From positions 1 to 64,000 of the forward strand of contig LDOQ01000029.1 in the NCBI GenBank assembly GCA_001887945.1: a stretch of DNA of 64,000 nucleotides, read 5' to 3'. The notes beneath the pieces are model-generated. The model made no database searches, was not told the origin of the DNA, and worked only from the letters and a program-made list of their open reading frames with translations. How positions within the stretch are numbered: position 1 is the first letter of the stretch; each line of letters starts with the position of its first letter. This DNA is from Spraguea lophii. Its lineage: Eukaryota; Microsporidia; Spragueidae. Positions 22,611 to 33,508 of this stretch are shown in pieces. The translations under genes were made by a program, and so were the position numbers.

Positions 22611-25600
22611 TTAAAATACTTCAGTGATCCTATTCATTATTTCCTTATAAATCTTTTTACAACCATTATAATACCTATCATCATATTTTTTTTGATTGCT
22701 ATCGCCTAATAAAATATTTATATCATATATTTGACGTTTAACATCAATCAACATACTTCCAATAATCGCTTCTTTCAGTACTGAACCATACATATTTTTA
22801 GACTGATTATAATCATCATTATTATTATTTTCATCTAAAATCTTTAAATTATTCATTAACCTACACACTATACCATCAATATCATAATATTTTTTTATAT
22901 TACCAATACCTTCTTTTAAATAACTATTACTATATCTTATTGCTATCTTACTTAGAATATTATTTAAACACGATAACTGAATGTTTTCTTTTAAATCATT
23001 AAAATCTATAAAATCTGTTGGTATAACATTAGAAGAAATATAATTATCAATACTATTTATATATTTATTATCATTTTTATCGTTTATATATTTATCATAT
23101 CTTTTAGGATATAATCTTTTTAATATTTCTTCTATCATATAATTATAAAATATATAAGATTCATTTGTTTTATCGCTTGTTTTAATTTTGTTTTCGCTTA
23201 CAATTTTTTTATGATCATCGATAAAAGAATATATCTCTTTTTTTAAAATATTCCCAGTAGAATATTTATCTTTTATAATCTTATCAGTATTTTTTGGGGA
23301 TCTATTATTTCTTTTATTTTCTGTATCTTCTATAATATATATTCCATTTTTATTATTATTTCTTTTATTATCTTTATTATTTATCTCTCCAAATATATCA
23401 TCTGACATTCCTATAATAGGTTGGTATTGTTTTTTTATTTTATTATAATTATTTCTTTCTTCTTTCTCGACATTCTTATTATCTGCTATCTCATTTTTAT
23501 TATATTTTTTTTTGATAATAACTGTATTCTTTTTTTGTTTCTTATTTGTTGAGCCGGATGGATCTATTGTTTCATTGTGTGTTTCTTTCTTTAATATTTC
23601 TTTTTTATTATTAATATCATCAATGTGTGGCATATCTCTGGTTTCATAATCTTTATTTCTGTATTTAAATTTAGATATTATTCTATTAATAATTGGTATA
23701 TTATTAATTTTACATGATAAAATATCGTATAACCCTTTTCCTTGGTTTTTTATATTGGGCAATGTTTTATCCTGTTGATTATTCATTTCTTTTTTATTAT
23801 CCTTTTGAAAATTGGTTGCTTCGTCTTTTGATTCTTTAGTATGTAATTTTATATTATTATTTGGTTCTTTATTTTTATTAGGAATTTGAATCTTCTTTTT
23901 TTCATCTTTTATTTCTTGTAAAGTTTGCGTGTCCTTATCTATTTTATTAGCTTGTAGATTATCAGTGTTAATAACATACTCTGTCTGTGTAGAGGCTTCT
24001 GTTGGAATTTTAGTATCAAATTTTTCATTTTCATTTGAGGAAGTTTGAGTTTCTTTGTTTGATAATGTTTTAGTTTCTATTGCTTCGGTTTTCATTAAAT
24101 TTTCCAGTGCTTTTAAGTTTTTCTTTATTTCTACAAAATCATCTTGTAATTCTTGATTATCGATCGTTTTTGTATTGTTTTGGGCCTGTTTGTCCTCCTC
24201 TTTGCGGTTATCGTTACTGGTCTTTTGATTTTTTATTTCATCTCTATTATTATAAGTATTTTCCTCTGTATTTATACCAATATCAGTTGTTCTCAATGAT
24301 TTTAATTCTTTTTTGTCTTCCTTTATAAATTCTTTCATATCGTTTATTTTTTCACTTTCTATTTCTCCTGATATATTGTTTTCCATATTTAATCCTTCAT
24401 ATATTCTATTTTCTATTAAATCTAATATTTCTTTCATATATGATAATTCTTTTCTCAATTTATATAATCTCTCCCCCATATGTCCTTTTACATCTTTGAT
24501 ATATTCATTATCCTCTTCTTTAATAACATTTTTTTCGATCTTTGAATTTATTTTTACCATGTAATTATTTAATGTTTTATGTAAAACCATAAGTGTATTG
24601 ATTTTATTGTCATTTATGGTATGGATGTTTAATAATGGAAATAACTTATATTTGGTTTTTTCAATGCTTTTTTCTAACCGGGCTATAGGTATATTTTCTT
24701 TTAGTAATTCTTTTCCTATTGATATATGATATTCATTATGGGATTGACTATTATCGATTCTTTCTTCGTTATTTTTTATTAGATCAATATTTTTTTTATT
24801 TGCCTCGTTGTTACTTTCTTCTGATGAACTATAAAGAATTGGCTTGATTTTAAGTTCATCTAGTAAAATACTTGGCATATTTCCATCGGACAGTGTGTCG
24901 AATGTAGGTGTTGTATTATTAGAATCAAATTCTTTGAATCTCCCTGAATTTTCTACAGCGGCAAGTACAGATTCTGATGAATTCTGTGGCGTGATAAAAA
25001 ATGGATTGATTTCTGCATTGACTGGTGAATTGTCAAGACTTTGGAATTCTGGACGAGGCGCTTCATGACGATATTTTTCTGAAGAACATCTTTCTAATGT
25101 TACATTTGGTAAATTAAGCGAAGTTGGTGGTGTCAATTTTCGAGATGTTTTATTTTGTGCATCATCTACTTTACTAACCTTTTCATCATCTAGCTCTTCA
25201 TTAACATGTTTTAAATTTTCTATTTTCTCGGCTTCGACTAATAATTGTCTTAATTTCATAATTTCTAATTGGATGTTATCTTCAGTAATACCTGATGGAT
25301 CAGCATCATTATTATTATTTTGTGTTCGTGTGGTAATCGGCATTTTATCCATCATTTCTATTAAGCGTGATCTTTCGGTTATCAGATCCCGGTGTCTTTT
25401 TTCTGCCATATTTTGTACTTGTCCATACATTCTATATCTTCTTCCTCTAGCTATACTAGAAGAACATGTTCCAGAAGATATTACATCATCATCACTTGAA
25501 TCTATTAATTCACCATAATCGACATCAGAAAAGGTAGATCTTTCTTCTTCAGGGGATTGTAATATAAAAATATTGGATTCATTATCACTGTTGCATTCGA

Positions 25601-26735
25601 CGTGTTCATAATAATCAGAATACTTTTTATTTGTTTTATCCTCGTTATGTTTAATATCGATGTTGGGATCTATTTGTTGTAATTCTTCTATGAACGCGGA
25701 ATCTTCCAAAAGCCTATGTTTAATATCAGTATCTTGATCGGAATCAGTATCCTGTTTGACAATTTCAATAGGTTTAACTTTACTCTCTTCTAAAATACTT
25801 TTGAAATATTTTTTATTCAGATTGTAGTCGTTAGATAATTGATGATCATCATTTCTTAAATTCTTACTGTGTGAAGGCGGTTCACAAAATATATCATTAG
25901 CTTGTTCTTTTTTTACTTTCTTTTTCTTTTTAATTTCTGATTTACTTTTTGAATCATTTACAGGTTTAATTTGATATGAAGATGAAGTACTCGCTGTATT
26001 ATTTCCTTCGTCACAAGATTGTCCATGTCCATGTAAAATACCATAAAGTTCTTGTTTAATCTGTTCTGAAGAATCATCGTTTGATTTAGATATATTTTTA
26101 CTTCCATCGTCTTCAATAAACTCATATTTTTCTTTTTGGAGTTCCGAGTTGGCCATTTCATCGTGAAGACTATCTCCTTTAACTGTTGTATCCTTATCAA
26201 ATATACTAAAAATACCAAGATGTGTAAGAGTCCTATCGGAAATAGATTCTGGACTTGATCTTTCTTCCCTGTTTTTAATTGAAGAATTTTTATTTTCATT
26301 TAATAATGAAGATCTCGTACTTATATCGTCTTCTTCTGGTATTTCTTCGTGAGTATACAATGAATGGGGTTTAACCTCCTTTATATCATGCGGTGTGGAT
26401 ACTGGATCTGAATCCAAACTACTTATACTTCCAATAGCACTTGTACGTCCACTACTCAATCCATCTATTCCATTTCTTATATCCATACTAAATGAATCAG
26501 ATTGCGAATCCTCTTCATCGGAAATTTGATGAGGCAAAGGGACCTGTTGTACATTTACTCCAGTACTGCTTGTTGAAGATATTGGATCCGAATTATTATG
26601 AGTTATCATATTAGCAATACTCAGTATCTTATCTTCGGCTTGTTCCTCTTTATCTTCTGTTTCATTACAATATATTATTATTAAATATATCATGCGAATC
26701 AGTATAAACGTATGTTTCTTAAATTTTGTATCCAT
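22611..26735 (-). CDS. Large low-complexity protein with a TQT ladder
   Basis: A 1374-aa protein of unknown function, rich in Asn, Lys, Glu and Ser. A hydrophobic stretch near the N-terminus (TFILIRMIYLIIIYC, residues 9-23) could be a signal peptide or anchor. The start at 26735 is the first ATG in frame and has no CCC motif; Met15 is an alternative. Residues about 40-430 are acidic and Ser-rich. A short basic block (ARGRRYRMYGQVQNMAEKRHRDL) lies around 430-455, and predicted helical, charged segments follow. Three TQT motifs (KETQT, ASTQT, DKDTQT) centre on Gln897, Gln917 and Gln937, exactly 20 residues apart, and match the dynein light chain LC8 binding consensus. The last ~200 residues look folded (ESYIFYNYMIEEILKRLYPKRY onward). 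I recognise no family; it may be a scaffold. Confidence 0.8.
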   Translation of the reverse strand: MDTKFKKHTFILIRMIYLIIIYCNETEDKEEQAEDKILSIANMITHNNSDPISSTSSTGVNVQQVPLPHQISDEEDSQSDSFSMDIRNGIDGLSSGRTSAIGSISSLDSDPVSTPHDIKEVKPHSLYTHEEIPEEDDISTRSSLLNENKNSSIKNREERSSPESISDRTLTHLGIFSIFDKDTTVKGDSLHDEMANSELQKEKYEFIEDDGSKNISKSNDDSSEQIKQELYGILHGHGQSCDEGNNTASTSSSYQIKPVNDSKSKSEIKKKKKVKKEQANDIFCEPPSHSKNLRNDDHQLSNDYNLNKKYFKSILEESKVKPIEIVKQDTDSDQDTDIKHRLLEDSAFIEELQQIDPNIDIKHNEDKTNKKYSDYYEHVECNSDNESNIFILQSPEEERSTFSDVDYGELIDSSDDDVISSGTCSSSIARGRRYRMYGQVQNMAEKRHRDLITERSRLIEMMDKMPITTRTQNNNNDADPSGITEDNIQLEIMKLRQLLVEAEKIENLKHVNEELDDEKVSKVDDAQNKTSRKLTPPTSLNLPNVTLERCSSEKYRHEAPRPEFQSLDNSPVNAEINPFFITPQNSSESVLAAVENSGRFKEFDSNNTTPTFDTLSDGNMPSILLDELKIKPILYSSSEESNNEANKKNIDLIKNNEERIDNSQSHNEYHISIGKELLKENIPIARLEKSIEKTKYKLFPLLNIHTINDNKINTLMVLHKTLNNYMVKINSKIEKNVIKEEDNEYIKDVKGHMGERLYKLRKELSYMKEILDLIENRIYEGLNMENNISGEIESEKINDMKEFIKEDKKELKSLRTTDIGINTEENTYNNRDEIKNQKTSNDNRKEEDKQAQNNTKTIDNQELQDDFVEIKKNLKALENLMKTEAIETKTLSNKETQTSSNENEKFDTKIPTEASTQTEYVINTDNLQANKIDKDTQTLQEIKDEKKKIQIPNKNKEPNNNIKLHTKESKDEATNFQKDNKKEMNNQQDKTLPNIKNQGKGLYDILSCKINNIPIINRIISKFKYRNKDYETRDMPHIDDINNKKEILKKETHNETIDPSGSTNKKQKKNTVIIKKKYNKNEIADNKNVEKEERNNYNKIKKQYQPIIGMSDDIFGEINNKDNKRNNNKNGIYIIEDTENKRNNRSPKNTDKIIKDKYSTGNILKKEIYSFIDDHKKIVSENKIKTSDKTNESYIFYNYMIEEILKRLYPKRYDKYINDKNDNKYINSIDNYISSNVIPTDFIDFNDLKENIQLSCLNNILSKIAIRYSNSYLKEGIGNIKKYYDIDGIVCRLMNNLKILDENNNNDDYNQSKNMYGSVLKEAIIGSMLIDVKRQIYDINILLGDSNQKKYDDRYYNGCKKIYKEIMNRITEVF

Positions 26736-27866
26736 TAAGTTGGAAAGAATGTTTGTATTTATACTTTTTATCTCTCAAAATAGAAAATACTATATTTGGT
26801 TATACATGTATAAAAATGGAACTTACTATTTTAAGATTATATTTTATTATGTATTATTTAAGAAGTATTTTATATAATCATTAATAAAGCCATGATACAT
26901 TTATATAATATACAATAATTTAACTTTATTATATTTTTTTTATTTCATTTGTTTAAATAATATTTTTAAAAAAAAAATTTAAGTATATCTTTAAATTTGA
27001 ATCTATATAATTAAAGAACCTTTACATTTATTAGAATATAAGATAAAACGTAAAATAAATTGTTTATTTCGATATTTCAACATATTTTATCTGCAATAAG
27101 CTATTTAAAAAAATGATATAATAAAAACAGCGCATCTTCTCTTCTTCAATATTCACTTATTCAAAAGGATAAAAAATCATTATAACATAAAATATAATCC
27201 ACATTATAAATAATATCAAAAAATATGTATATTACTATAGATTATTATGTTTTATTTCAAATAAAATAATTATAAAAGTAATCAGTTGGATTTTATTAAA
27301 ATATGATGTTCTGATGAAATATAAATAGAATTAAAATAAAATGAAGGAAAGAGTTATTTTAAACGAAATGTTTTTTTAAACCACCCACCGGAAATTTCAA
27401 GAATCAGCATATCAATGATAAATTGTATACCAAAAATACAAGATTTGAAATTATTCATACACGATAAAAATAAACAAGATTACAATTAAAGATGTGGATA
27501 TAAATGATTTTAATAGATTAAAATATATAAATGATGATAAAGTCTTAAATGCGACTTGTTTATAAATGTGTTAAAATTATACGTAAAAAATATATATAAA
27601 TGATTAAAAGTATATCAACATTGAATTGCATATTATAAATTACACTAAAAAGCGAAATTGAAAAAAATATACAATATACGGAAAAATAAAAAAGGAGACC
27701 ATCATAAAAAAATGTTTAAATTTATTCAAATTGTTATTAAAAAAGAAACAAAAGTTATATAAAATGTTTAATAAATAATTATACTATAAGCTAAGTTATT
27801 TTCATTTTTTCATATAATATTTGTAAATATTTGCGATACATAAATTACTAATTAATATTTTTTGAT
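26736..27866. other. Intergenic, nothing recognised
   Basis: About 1.1 kb between two minus-strand genes. AT-rich, with no ORF beyond chance and no transposon motif. Confidence 0.5.
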
Positions 27867-28865
27867 TTACCATCTTTCTAAAATAAAGTCTTCATTGATT
27901 TTTTTTGTTTCTACTTTTGTTACATCTAATTCAATCAAATCAGAATAATGAGAAAAAATATCACTAGCTGATGGATATGTTCTTCCCAAATCACCATTTA
28001 CAAATTCTTTTATATATGTGCCACCATCTGTTCTTAATTTTAAAAGGATAAATGTTCCTTCATTTGATGGTTTAAGATTGTAATCTAAGATATCAATTGC
28101 CTTTTTGCGCAAAAGATTACTTCTTCGGTGTAAAACGCGTAAAGGTGTTTTTTGATGAATAATTATTTTATCTTTTGCATCTTCAGTTTCCTTTATAGAA
28201 AGATTAATAAGTTTTTTAATAAACTCATCTTTAGTGATATTTACTTGTTTTTCTATAAAAATCATGGCTTCATATTCTTTTGTTTTTCCTTCTCCTACAG
28301 TCAAATATTCACACACATCTTTTGTTACTCGCATTACATTATTGTACTCAACATCTGGTTTTTTTAAAATAGTTTTTTTGTATAAATTTTGTTTGGGCTC
28401 CACAACTTCACATAAAAAAGGACGATTGGTTACTCTCACATCAGCATCCTCTCTTCCCGCAGTTCTAAATTTTACTTCTTTTGCATTATAAAATTCTTTT
28501 AAATCATCACAAATCTCAGATACATATCTTTTATATTTAAGTTTTCCTTGGATTTTCATTGGTGTTACACTCATATTTCTGCTGTATTTTGTATATTGAC
28601 CATAAATATATATGGGCGTATTAATATATCTTACGGTATCATTTGATCCATCTATGATAATCTCGGTATATATTTTATTATCTGTTTTACATGAAAATAT
28701 TTCTTTTTTATTTTCACCTAATTCTAGAAAATACCTTTCACCCGTACCATCCTTATAAATTTTCAAATTATTTTTATTTTGAATTGATAGTATTTTTACT
28801 TCATGAATATCATATTCAGGACCATTTTTAATCATCTGTAATATTTTATTCTCTCTTTCATACAT
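27867..28865 (-). CDS. PUS10: tRNA pseudouridine synthase Pus10
   Basis: Pus10 makes pseudouridine 54/55 in the T-loop of tRNAs in archaea and many eukaryotes. The 332-aa protein carries the family's hallmark blocks: KFRTAGREDADVR (about residues 132-144), which includes the catalytic Asp; RPFLCEVVEPK just after it; QKTPLRVLHRR (about 240-250); and RTDGGTYIKEFVNGDLGRTYPS (about 284-305). Human Pus10 is over 500 aa with a long N-terminal THUMP-containing part; here the N-terminus is much shorter, so that region is reduced or absent. The start at 28865 is supported by a CCC motif five bases upstream. It is divergently arranged with the HSF gene, 1.57 kb apart. Pus10 is missing from budding yeast, so its retention in a reduced genome is notable. 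Confidence 0.93.
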   Translation of the reverse strand: MYERENKILQMIKNGPEYDIHEVKILSIQNKNNLKIYKDGTGERYFLELGENKKEIFSCKTDNKIYTEIIIDGSNDTVRYINTPIYIYGQYTKYSRNMSVTPMKIQGKLKYKRYVSEICDDLKEFYNAKEVKFRTAGREDADVRVTNRPFLCEVVEPKQNLYKKTILKKPDVEYNNVMRVTKDVCEYLTVGEGKTKEYEAMIFIEKQVNITKDEFIKKLINLSIKETEDAKDKIIIHQKTPLRVLHRRSNLLRKKAIDILDYNLKPSNEGTFILLKLRTDGGTYIKEFVNGDLGRTYPSASDIFSHYSDLIELDVTKVETKKINEDFILERW

Positions 28866-28869
28866 ATTT

Positions 28870-28872
28870 GGG
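28870..28872 (-). promoter_or_regulatory. CCC start-site motif of PUS10
   Basis: Reads tttaCCCaaatATG on the minus strand. A CCC/GGG-type motif just before the ATG is a known feature of microsporidian genes and fixes the start. Confidence 0.6.
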
Positions 28873-30424
28873 TAAATAAAATATTTTTTAAAAATCTTTA
28901 AAACTTAAAAAATAAAATGTCAATAAAATATATTATAAAATATCATAATTCTATAAAATATTATAATTTAATTCTCTTCAAACTAAAATCTCTATTAAAT
29001 ATATTTTCACTTAATTATAAATCTGATGTTTTAAACATTCATAATTTTTATTTTAATTCTCATCGTATTTTCTAATAAATTTATATTTGATATATGATTA
29101 AAATATAAATAACTACTTTTTTATTACCCATTTCAATAACGAAATATTAAAATTATTTATATTTTATATTCTCATTGCTAAATATATTATAATAAATAAT
29201 TACGGTTAAGATATATTTTAAAATAAATGATATTTCTATTTTACTCGTAGTTATAATTTGGATGTTACTAAGATACAATCAGCATTACATATGTTATCCG
29301 ATAAAGAACCCTTATCATCATATTCATCCATTTGTTAGAATTACGAAGTAAATAATACTTATGGAATATATTTGGTAATTATCTATTTTAAGTAAATTAT
29401 GATATTTTACTAGAACACAATTTAAAATCCTAAGGAATTGGTTATTTTAAAACTATTATTTAAAATAAAAAGAATCCATTTATTTAAGTAATTTAAAAGT
29501 TTTCAATTTTTTTGATAGAAAACTAAAATATTTATATGATATGCATATATAATTTTATATTCAGTATATATTTTTATCAAATATTATACAATCTCATTAT
29601 ATTATTTTTATTTATTATAAATATAATATCTTATTTAATATATTTAAATGTAGAATGATAATTAATCTCTAGTAAAATATAAAAAAGCCATCCAATTGAA
29701 TGCATATAATAAGATTGTCATTATATAATATATTTTATAAAGTGTGTAAAACATATTTATAAAATAAATAACTCTTAGATAAATCATAAATTTAAAATAA
29801 AAGTATATAATACCATACTAAAGATTGTTATTGATTATAGCATATTACGTCCTATATATTCTGATATTGAGAATAATAAATATTTAATTCGTAATATCAA
29901 GGTTCTAAGAAATCCGAATATCTAATTTTACATATAACTTATAATATAAAATTTAAGATATAACTTATTGGTTCTCCAAATTAAAATAATATTGAAATAT
30001 GTCTTTCTTTTTATATTTAGAATATTTTCTATGTTGTTGTATTTAAATATAATACAAATAAATATTTGAAGATACTATTATATAATATATTTAAATTGAA
30101 GTTATCTTTATCTTAAACGTAGTTAATATTTTAATAATTTTTATATCAATAAGATCTTTTTAATATTAATAAATTTTGTTTATTTAAAGAAACAAAATCT
30201 TTAATAAAAGATTTAATTAAATAAAAAAAAATATTTTATAATATTGAAATAATTTACTTCTTTTGGAATTTCATATATTTACCAAATAAAAATTTTCCAT
30301 ATTAAAAAATATTAACGAATGTCATTTATAAAAATTTAAACAAAGTTTTGTATGTATTTATTTATTTAATAAAAATGTAATAGAAATTAATTAAGTACGT
30401 CAAACTTATTTATATCATTCTACA
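28873..30424. other. Divergent intergenic region, nothing recognised
   Basis: About 1.5 kb between the divergent PUS10 and HSF genes. Very AT-rich, with no ORF, repeat or transposon motif that I can identify. It must hold both promoters; only the CCC motifs at its two ends stand out. Confidence 0.5.
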
Positions 30425-30428
30425 CCCC
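30425..30428 (+). promoter_or_regulatory. CCCC start-site motif of the HSF-type gene
   Basis: Reads tacaCCCCaaattATG, five bases before the start codon at 30434. Confidence 0.6.
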
Positions 30429-30433
30429 AAATT

Positions 30434-31333
30434 ATGCGTAAACACGGGCCGGAATTTGTAGAAAAACTTTATTCAATTCTAGAAGAAAAATCTAATTTAC
30501 CATATATAGTGTGGTCGCCGTCAGATACATCCTTCATAATAATAAATCCATTGGAATTTGGACAGGCTGTCTTATCCAACCATTTTAAACATAGTAACCT
30601 ATCATCATTTGTAAGACAATTAAACAAATATGATTTTCATAAAATAAAAAGTACAAATAATACGTTTGATAGATATGGACCTAAAATATGGGAATTTGAA
30701 AATATAAATTTTAAAAGAAACAGGATAGATCTTCTTTCTAAAATAAAAAGAAAGAAAGGGAATTCTAAAAAAGCATCCAATAACTTAATATTTGGCTTTG
30801 ATTCAGAAAATAAGGATACAGGAGTAATTAATACGTTAAAAGCAATTACACGATACTTTCAAGTAATAATGGAAGATTTATTAGAATTAAAAAAAGATAT
30901 CACAAGAGAAAAATATATTACAAACCACCAATATCCAGTACATGCATACCACACATCCCCCATATTTCATATTTTACTTTGTGAAAATGAGTCTAATTCC
31001 AATACATATTCCACATCCATTCTTTCTTCGATAGAAAATATAAAAACAAATATATTAAATTCTATGGATGATGTTGATGCTACTAACATACTTAAAAAAA
31101 CAATGATAAATATGATAATTATCTCCGTAGATTTCCCTGGTATCTGGAACATAGTACATCAAATTAGAGAGAATAATCATATCCTACCAATTATACTCCT
31201 GGTAAATAATAGTAATAACAAAGATTACATTAGATATTTATCCAGGGGAATATCAGAAATAATTGTAAAACCTTATCATCATGAAACAATGACTGCGGTA
31301 CTTAAAAAATATTATATTTCAAATAAAAAATAA
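30434..31333 (+). CDS. HSF-type regulator with degenerate receiver (Skn7/Prr1-like)
   Basis: A 299-aa nuclear DNA-binding protein. Residues about 3-95 are a heat-shock-factor DNA-binding domain: FVEKLYSILEEKSNLPYIVWSP, then the recognition helix LSSFVRQLNKYDFHKI, then WEFENINFKRNR. A short helical linker follows (about 125-155). The C-terminal ~125 residues resemble a response-regulator receiver: FHILLCENESN (acidic pocket region), MIIISVDFPGIW (phospho-acceptor strand), LPIILLVNN, and GISEIIVKPYHHETM with the invariant Lys-Pro. The HSF-plus-receiver order is that of fungal Skn7/Prr1, a stress regulator. Aligning the conserved Pro of strand 3 puts Ser at the phospho-acceptor Asp position, so phosphorelay control may be lost. 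The alternative is a plain HSF with an unrelated C-terminus. Confidence 0.82.
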   Translation: MRKHGPEFVEKLYSILEEKSNLPYIVWSPSDTSFIIINPLEFGQAVLSNHFKHSNLSSFVRQLNKYDFHKIKSTNNTFDRYGPKIWEFENINFKRNRIDLLSKIKRKKGNSKKASNNLIFGFDSENKDTGVINTLKAITRYFQVIMEDLLELKKDITREKYITNHQYPVHAYHTSPIFHILLCENESNSNTYSTSILSSIENIKTNILNSMDDVDATNILKKTMINMIIISVDFPGIWNIVHQIRENNHILPIILLVNNSNNKDYIRYLSRGISEIIVKPYHHETMTAVLKKYYISNKK

Positions 31334-31619
31334 CTATGTAAAATTATTCATTATATTTGTTATATGTATTATATGTTAATTGTATTTATTATGTTCATTA
31401 AATATGTTATATATTAATAATATTCATAATTTTATTATATATTAATAATATTCGTAATCCTATTATCCTATCATATATCCATTATATTTATCATTATTAA
31501 TAATTCTATTATACATATCATTATTAATATTTCTATTATACTTATCATTATTAATATTTCTATCGTAATTCTATTATTATACTTTTTTTATAAAAAAAAT
31601 TAGAAAATATTTTATTCCA

Positions 31620-31622
31620 CCC
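31620..31622 (+). promoter_or_regulatory. CCC start-site motif of the propeller-like gene
   Basis: Reads ttccaCCCtcataATG, with spacing like its neighbours, for the start at 31628 (five bases between). Confidence 0.55.
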
Positions 31623-31627
31623 TCATA

Positions 31628-33508
31628 ATGGATACAATATTTCATACATTAACATCTAATACTATTACAACTCTTATTGCATATGATTCTTATAAAATAA
31701 TAACATATAATTCATCCATTATTCATATATACACTACATCATTTCGTCTATTACATAAATATCCTTTAGATGGTGTTGTTGAAATGAAAATGAATAATAA
31801 TAAATTATTCTGTGTAATAATAAAAAATAATAAAAGATATTTATATATAATGGATATAGATACATTACAGATTATAGATGAAATAGATATTAGTCATAAA
31901 GAAGAAAAATATAATATTGAAAAAAATGTATATAATAAAATACATATAATTGATAATAGAATAATATATACCAGTAAAGATATAAATTCTGATGAGATAA
32001 TAATAAAATATTTGGATAGTGGTAAAATAGAGAGTATAGCAAAAAGAAGAAATATTAAAATATATTTTATAGAAAATAAATTATTCTATACGTCAAATAA
32101 TGAAATATATTTAATATTTTATAATTCAGAAGAAAATAAATATAAAGACATTTATTTAATAACAGTGAGTAATGATGATGGTAATAAAGATAATACCCTA
32201 ACCTATGATAACCCTGTTCATAATAATGATATGATAATAGATATCCAATATGATAATTATCTTCTTATTCATACAAAAAATAATGTTTTATTTTATAAAT
32301 GTGATTTTACTGAGAAGAATAAGCCATTGTTATTTTTGGAAAATAAAATAGAAGGTAATTTTGATGTTATTTTATATAAAAATAATTATTTATATGCTTT
32401 TGATGGAAGAATGAATATTTTTAATAATTTCAAAAATATACAGAAGATAGATTCTCATAGTACTCCTGTTATTTCTATATTTTCTATAGAAAATATATTA
32501 TATTCTTTTAGCAAAGATTCTGTAGCTGTTATATATTCGTTAAAATATAATAATGAAAATCATACTGATAATAAAGAGATTGATAATAATAACAATAATA
32601 ATAATGATAAAAATAATATTATTACTGATACAGACAATTCTATAACCTATACTAACCCTAATAACAAAATAGAATTTAAGAAAATATATTATCAAAGTAA
32701 TAATATAAAAGTATTTAATGATTTTTATTGTACTTTAGAATCTGATTCTTTAAATTTCTATCAGTACACGAACTCGAATGAAGAAATATTACTAAAAATC
32801 ATCATAAAAGAAAAAATAGACAATTATATTTTTAATGATGATTATTTGGTGTATAATACTTCTAAAGGTGTTTTTATATGTAAAATTATTAAAGAATTAA
32901 AAGAAGGTTCTATAGATTATTTAAGAACTATAAATATAGAGAGTATAGAAAATAATATTTATATGTACTTAGAAGAAAATGTATTATGTTATATAACAAC
33001 TGATAAAAGAGTTGTAAAATATAATTTAGATTTATTATCTAAGGATATGGAAGTACATGGTGATAATTATAATCATTGTTTATCTTTATTGAAAGGAAAG
33101 TATATTGAAATGAACGAAATAATTAGAGTAGGATATTTAAACGGGTATATTGCTCTTAGTTGTATTTCTACTAATAATTTTATAAATGAATATATAATAG
33201 AATATAAAAATAATGATAAAACAGAATGTAAAATGATATTTAAATTCAAGAGTATATTTAATGATATGGTTGTGATAGATGGTAATATTTATTTATATGA
33301 TACTTCTTCTATATATTTATTAGAGAAAGAATTATTAAATTCTAAAGAGAAGGAAATGGTAGTAAAATTAAAAAGATTTTATACTGGTGAGTTAATACAT
33401 AAGGTAGTAGAATATAAAAATAAGTTATTGATTGCATATGATAAAAAATATTATAAAGAAGAAAATAGAGTAAGAGTTAAGAAATATGGAGAAAAGATAA
33501 GAAAATAA
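31628..33508 (+). CDS. Asn/Ile-rich protein, possible beta-propeller
   Basis: A 626-aa protein I cannot assign to a family. It shows many short, irregular hydrophobic strands separated by turns (for example YLYIMDIDTLQIIDEIDI, IIDIQYDNYLLIHTKNNVLFYKCDF, VISIFSIENILYSFSKDSVAVIYSL), typical of a WD40-type or similar propeller. Clear GH/WD dipeptides are lacking. Residues about 315-345 are an Asn/Asp-rich low-complexity run. The basic tail (RVRVKKYGEKIRK) could be a nuclear signal. Two telomere-like 19-21 bp repeats coding LTYDNP and ITYTNP lie in the low-complexity segments. The start at 31628 is supported by the CCC motif. It is convergent with CHK1, 364 bp apart. It could be a ribosome-biogenesis propeller, but that is a guess. 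Confidence 0.8.
   Translation: MDTIFHTLTSNTITTLIAYDSYKIITYNSSIIHIYTTSFRLLHKYPLDGVVEMKMNNNKLFCVIIKNNKRYLYIMDIDTLQIIDEIDISHKEEKYNIEKNVYNKIHIIDNRIIYTSKDINSDEIIIKYLDSGKIESIAKRRNIKIYFIENKLFYTSNNEIYLIFYNSEENKYKDIYLITVSNDDGNKDNTLTYDNPVHNNDMIIDIQYDNYLLIHTKNNVLFYKCDFTEKNKPLLFLENKIEGNFDVILYKNNYLYAFDGRMNIFNNFKNIQKIDSHSTPVISIFSIENILYSFSKDSVAVIYSLKYNNENHTDNKEIDNNNNNNNDKNNIITDTDNSITYTNPNNKIEFKKIYYQSNNIKVFNDFYCTLESDSLNFYQYTNSNEEILLKIIIKEKIDNYIFNDDYLVYNTSKGVFICKIIKELKEGSIDYLRTINIESIENNIYMYLEENVLCYITTDKRVVKYNLDLLSKDMEVHGDNYNHCLSLLKGKYIEMNEIIRVGYLNGYIALSCISTNNFINEYIIEYKNNDKTECKMIFKFKSIFNDMVVIDGNIYLYDTSSIYLLEKELLNSKEKEMVVKLKRFYTGELIHKVVEYKNKLLIAYDKKYYKEENRVRVKKYGEKIRK
32195..32661 (+). repeat. Two in-frame telomere-like 19-mers
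   Basis: TAACCTATACTAACCCTAA at 32643-32661 encodes ITYTNPN. A variant at 32195-32215 (accctaacctatgataacc) encodes LTYDNP. The same 19-mer, in the same strand and frame, occurs seven times in the USP gene at 49.0-53.2 kb. Confidence 0.8.
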
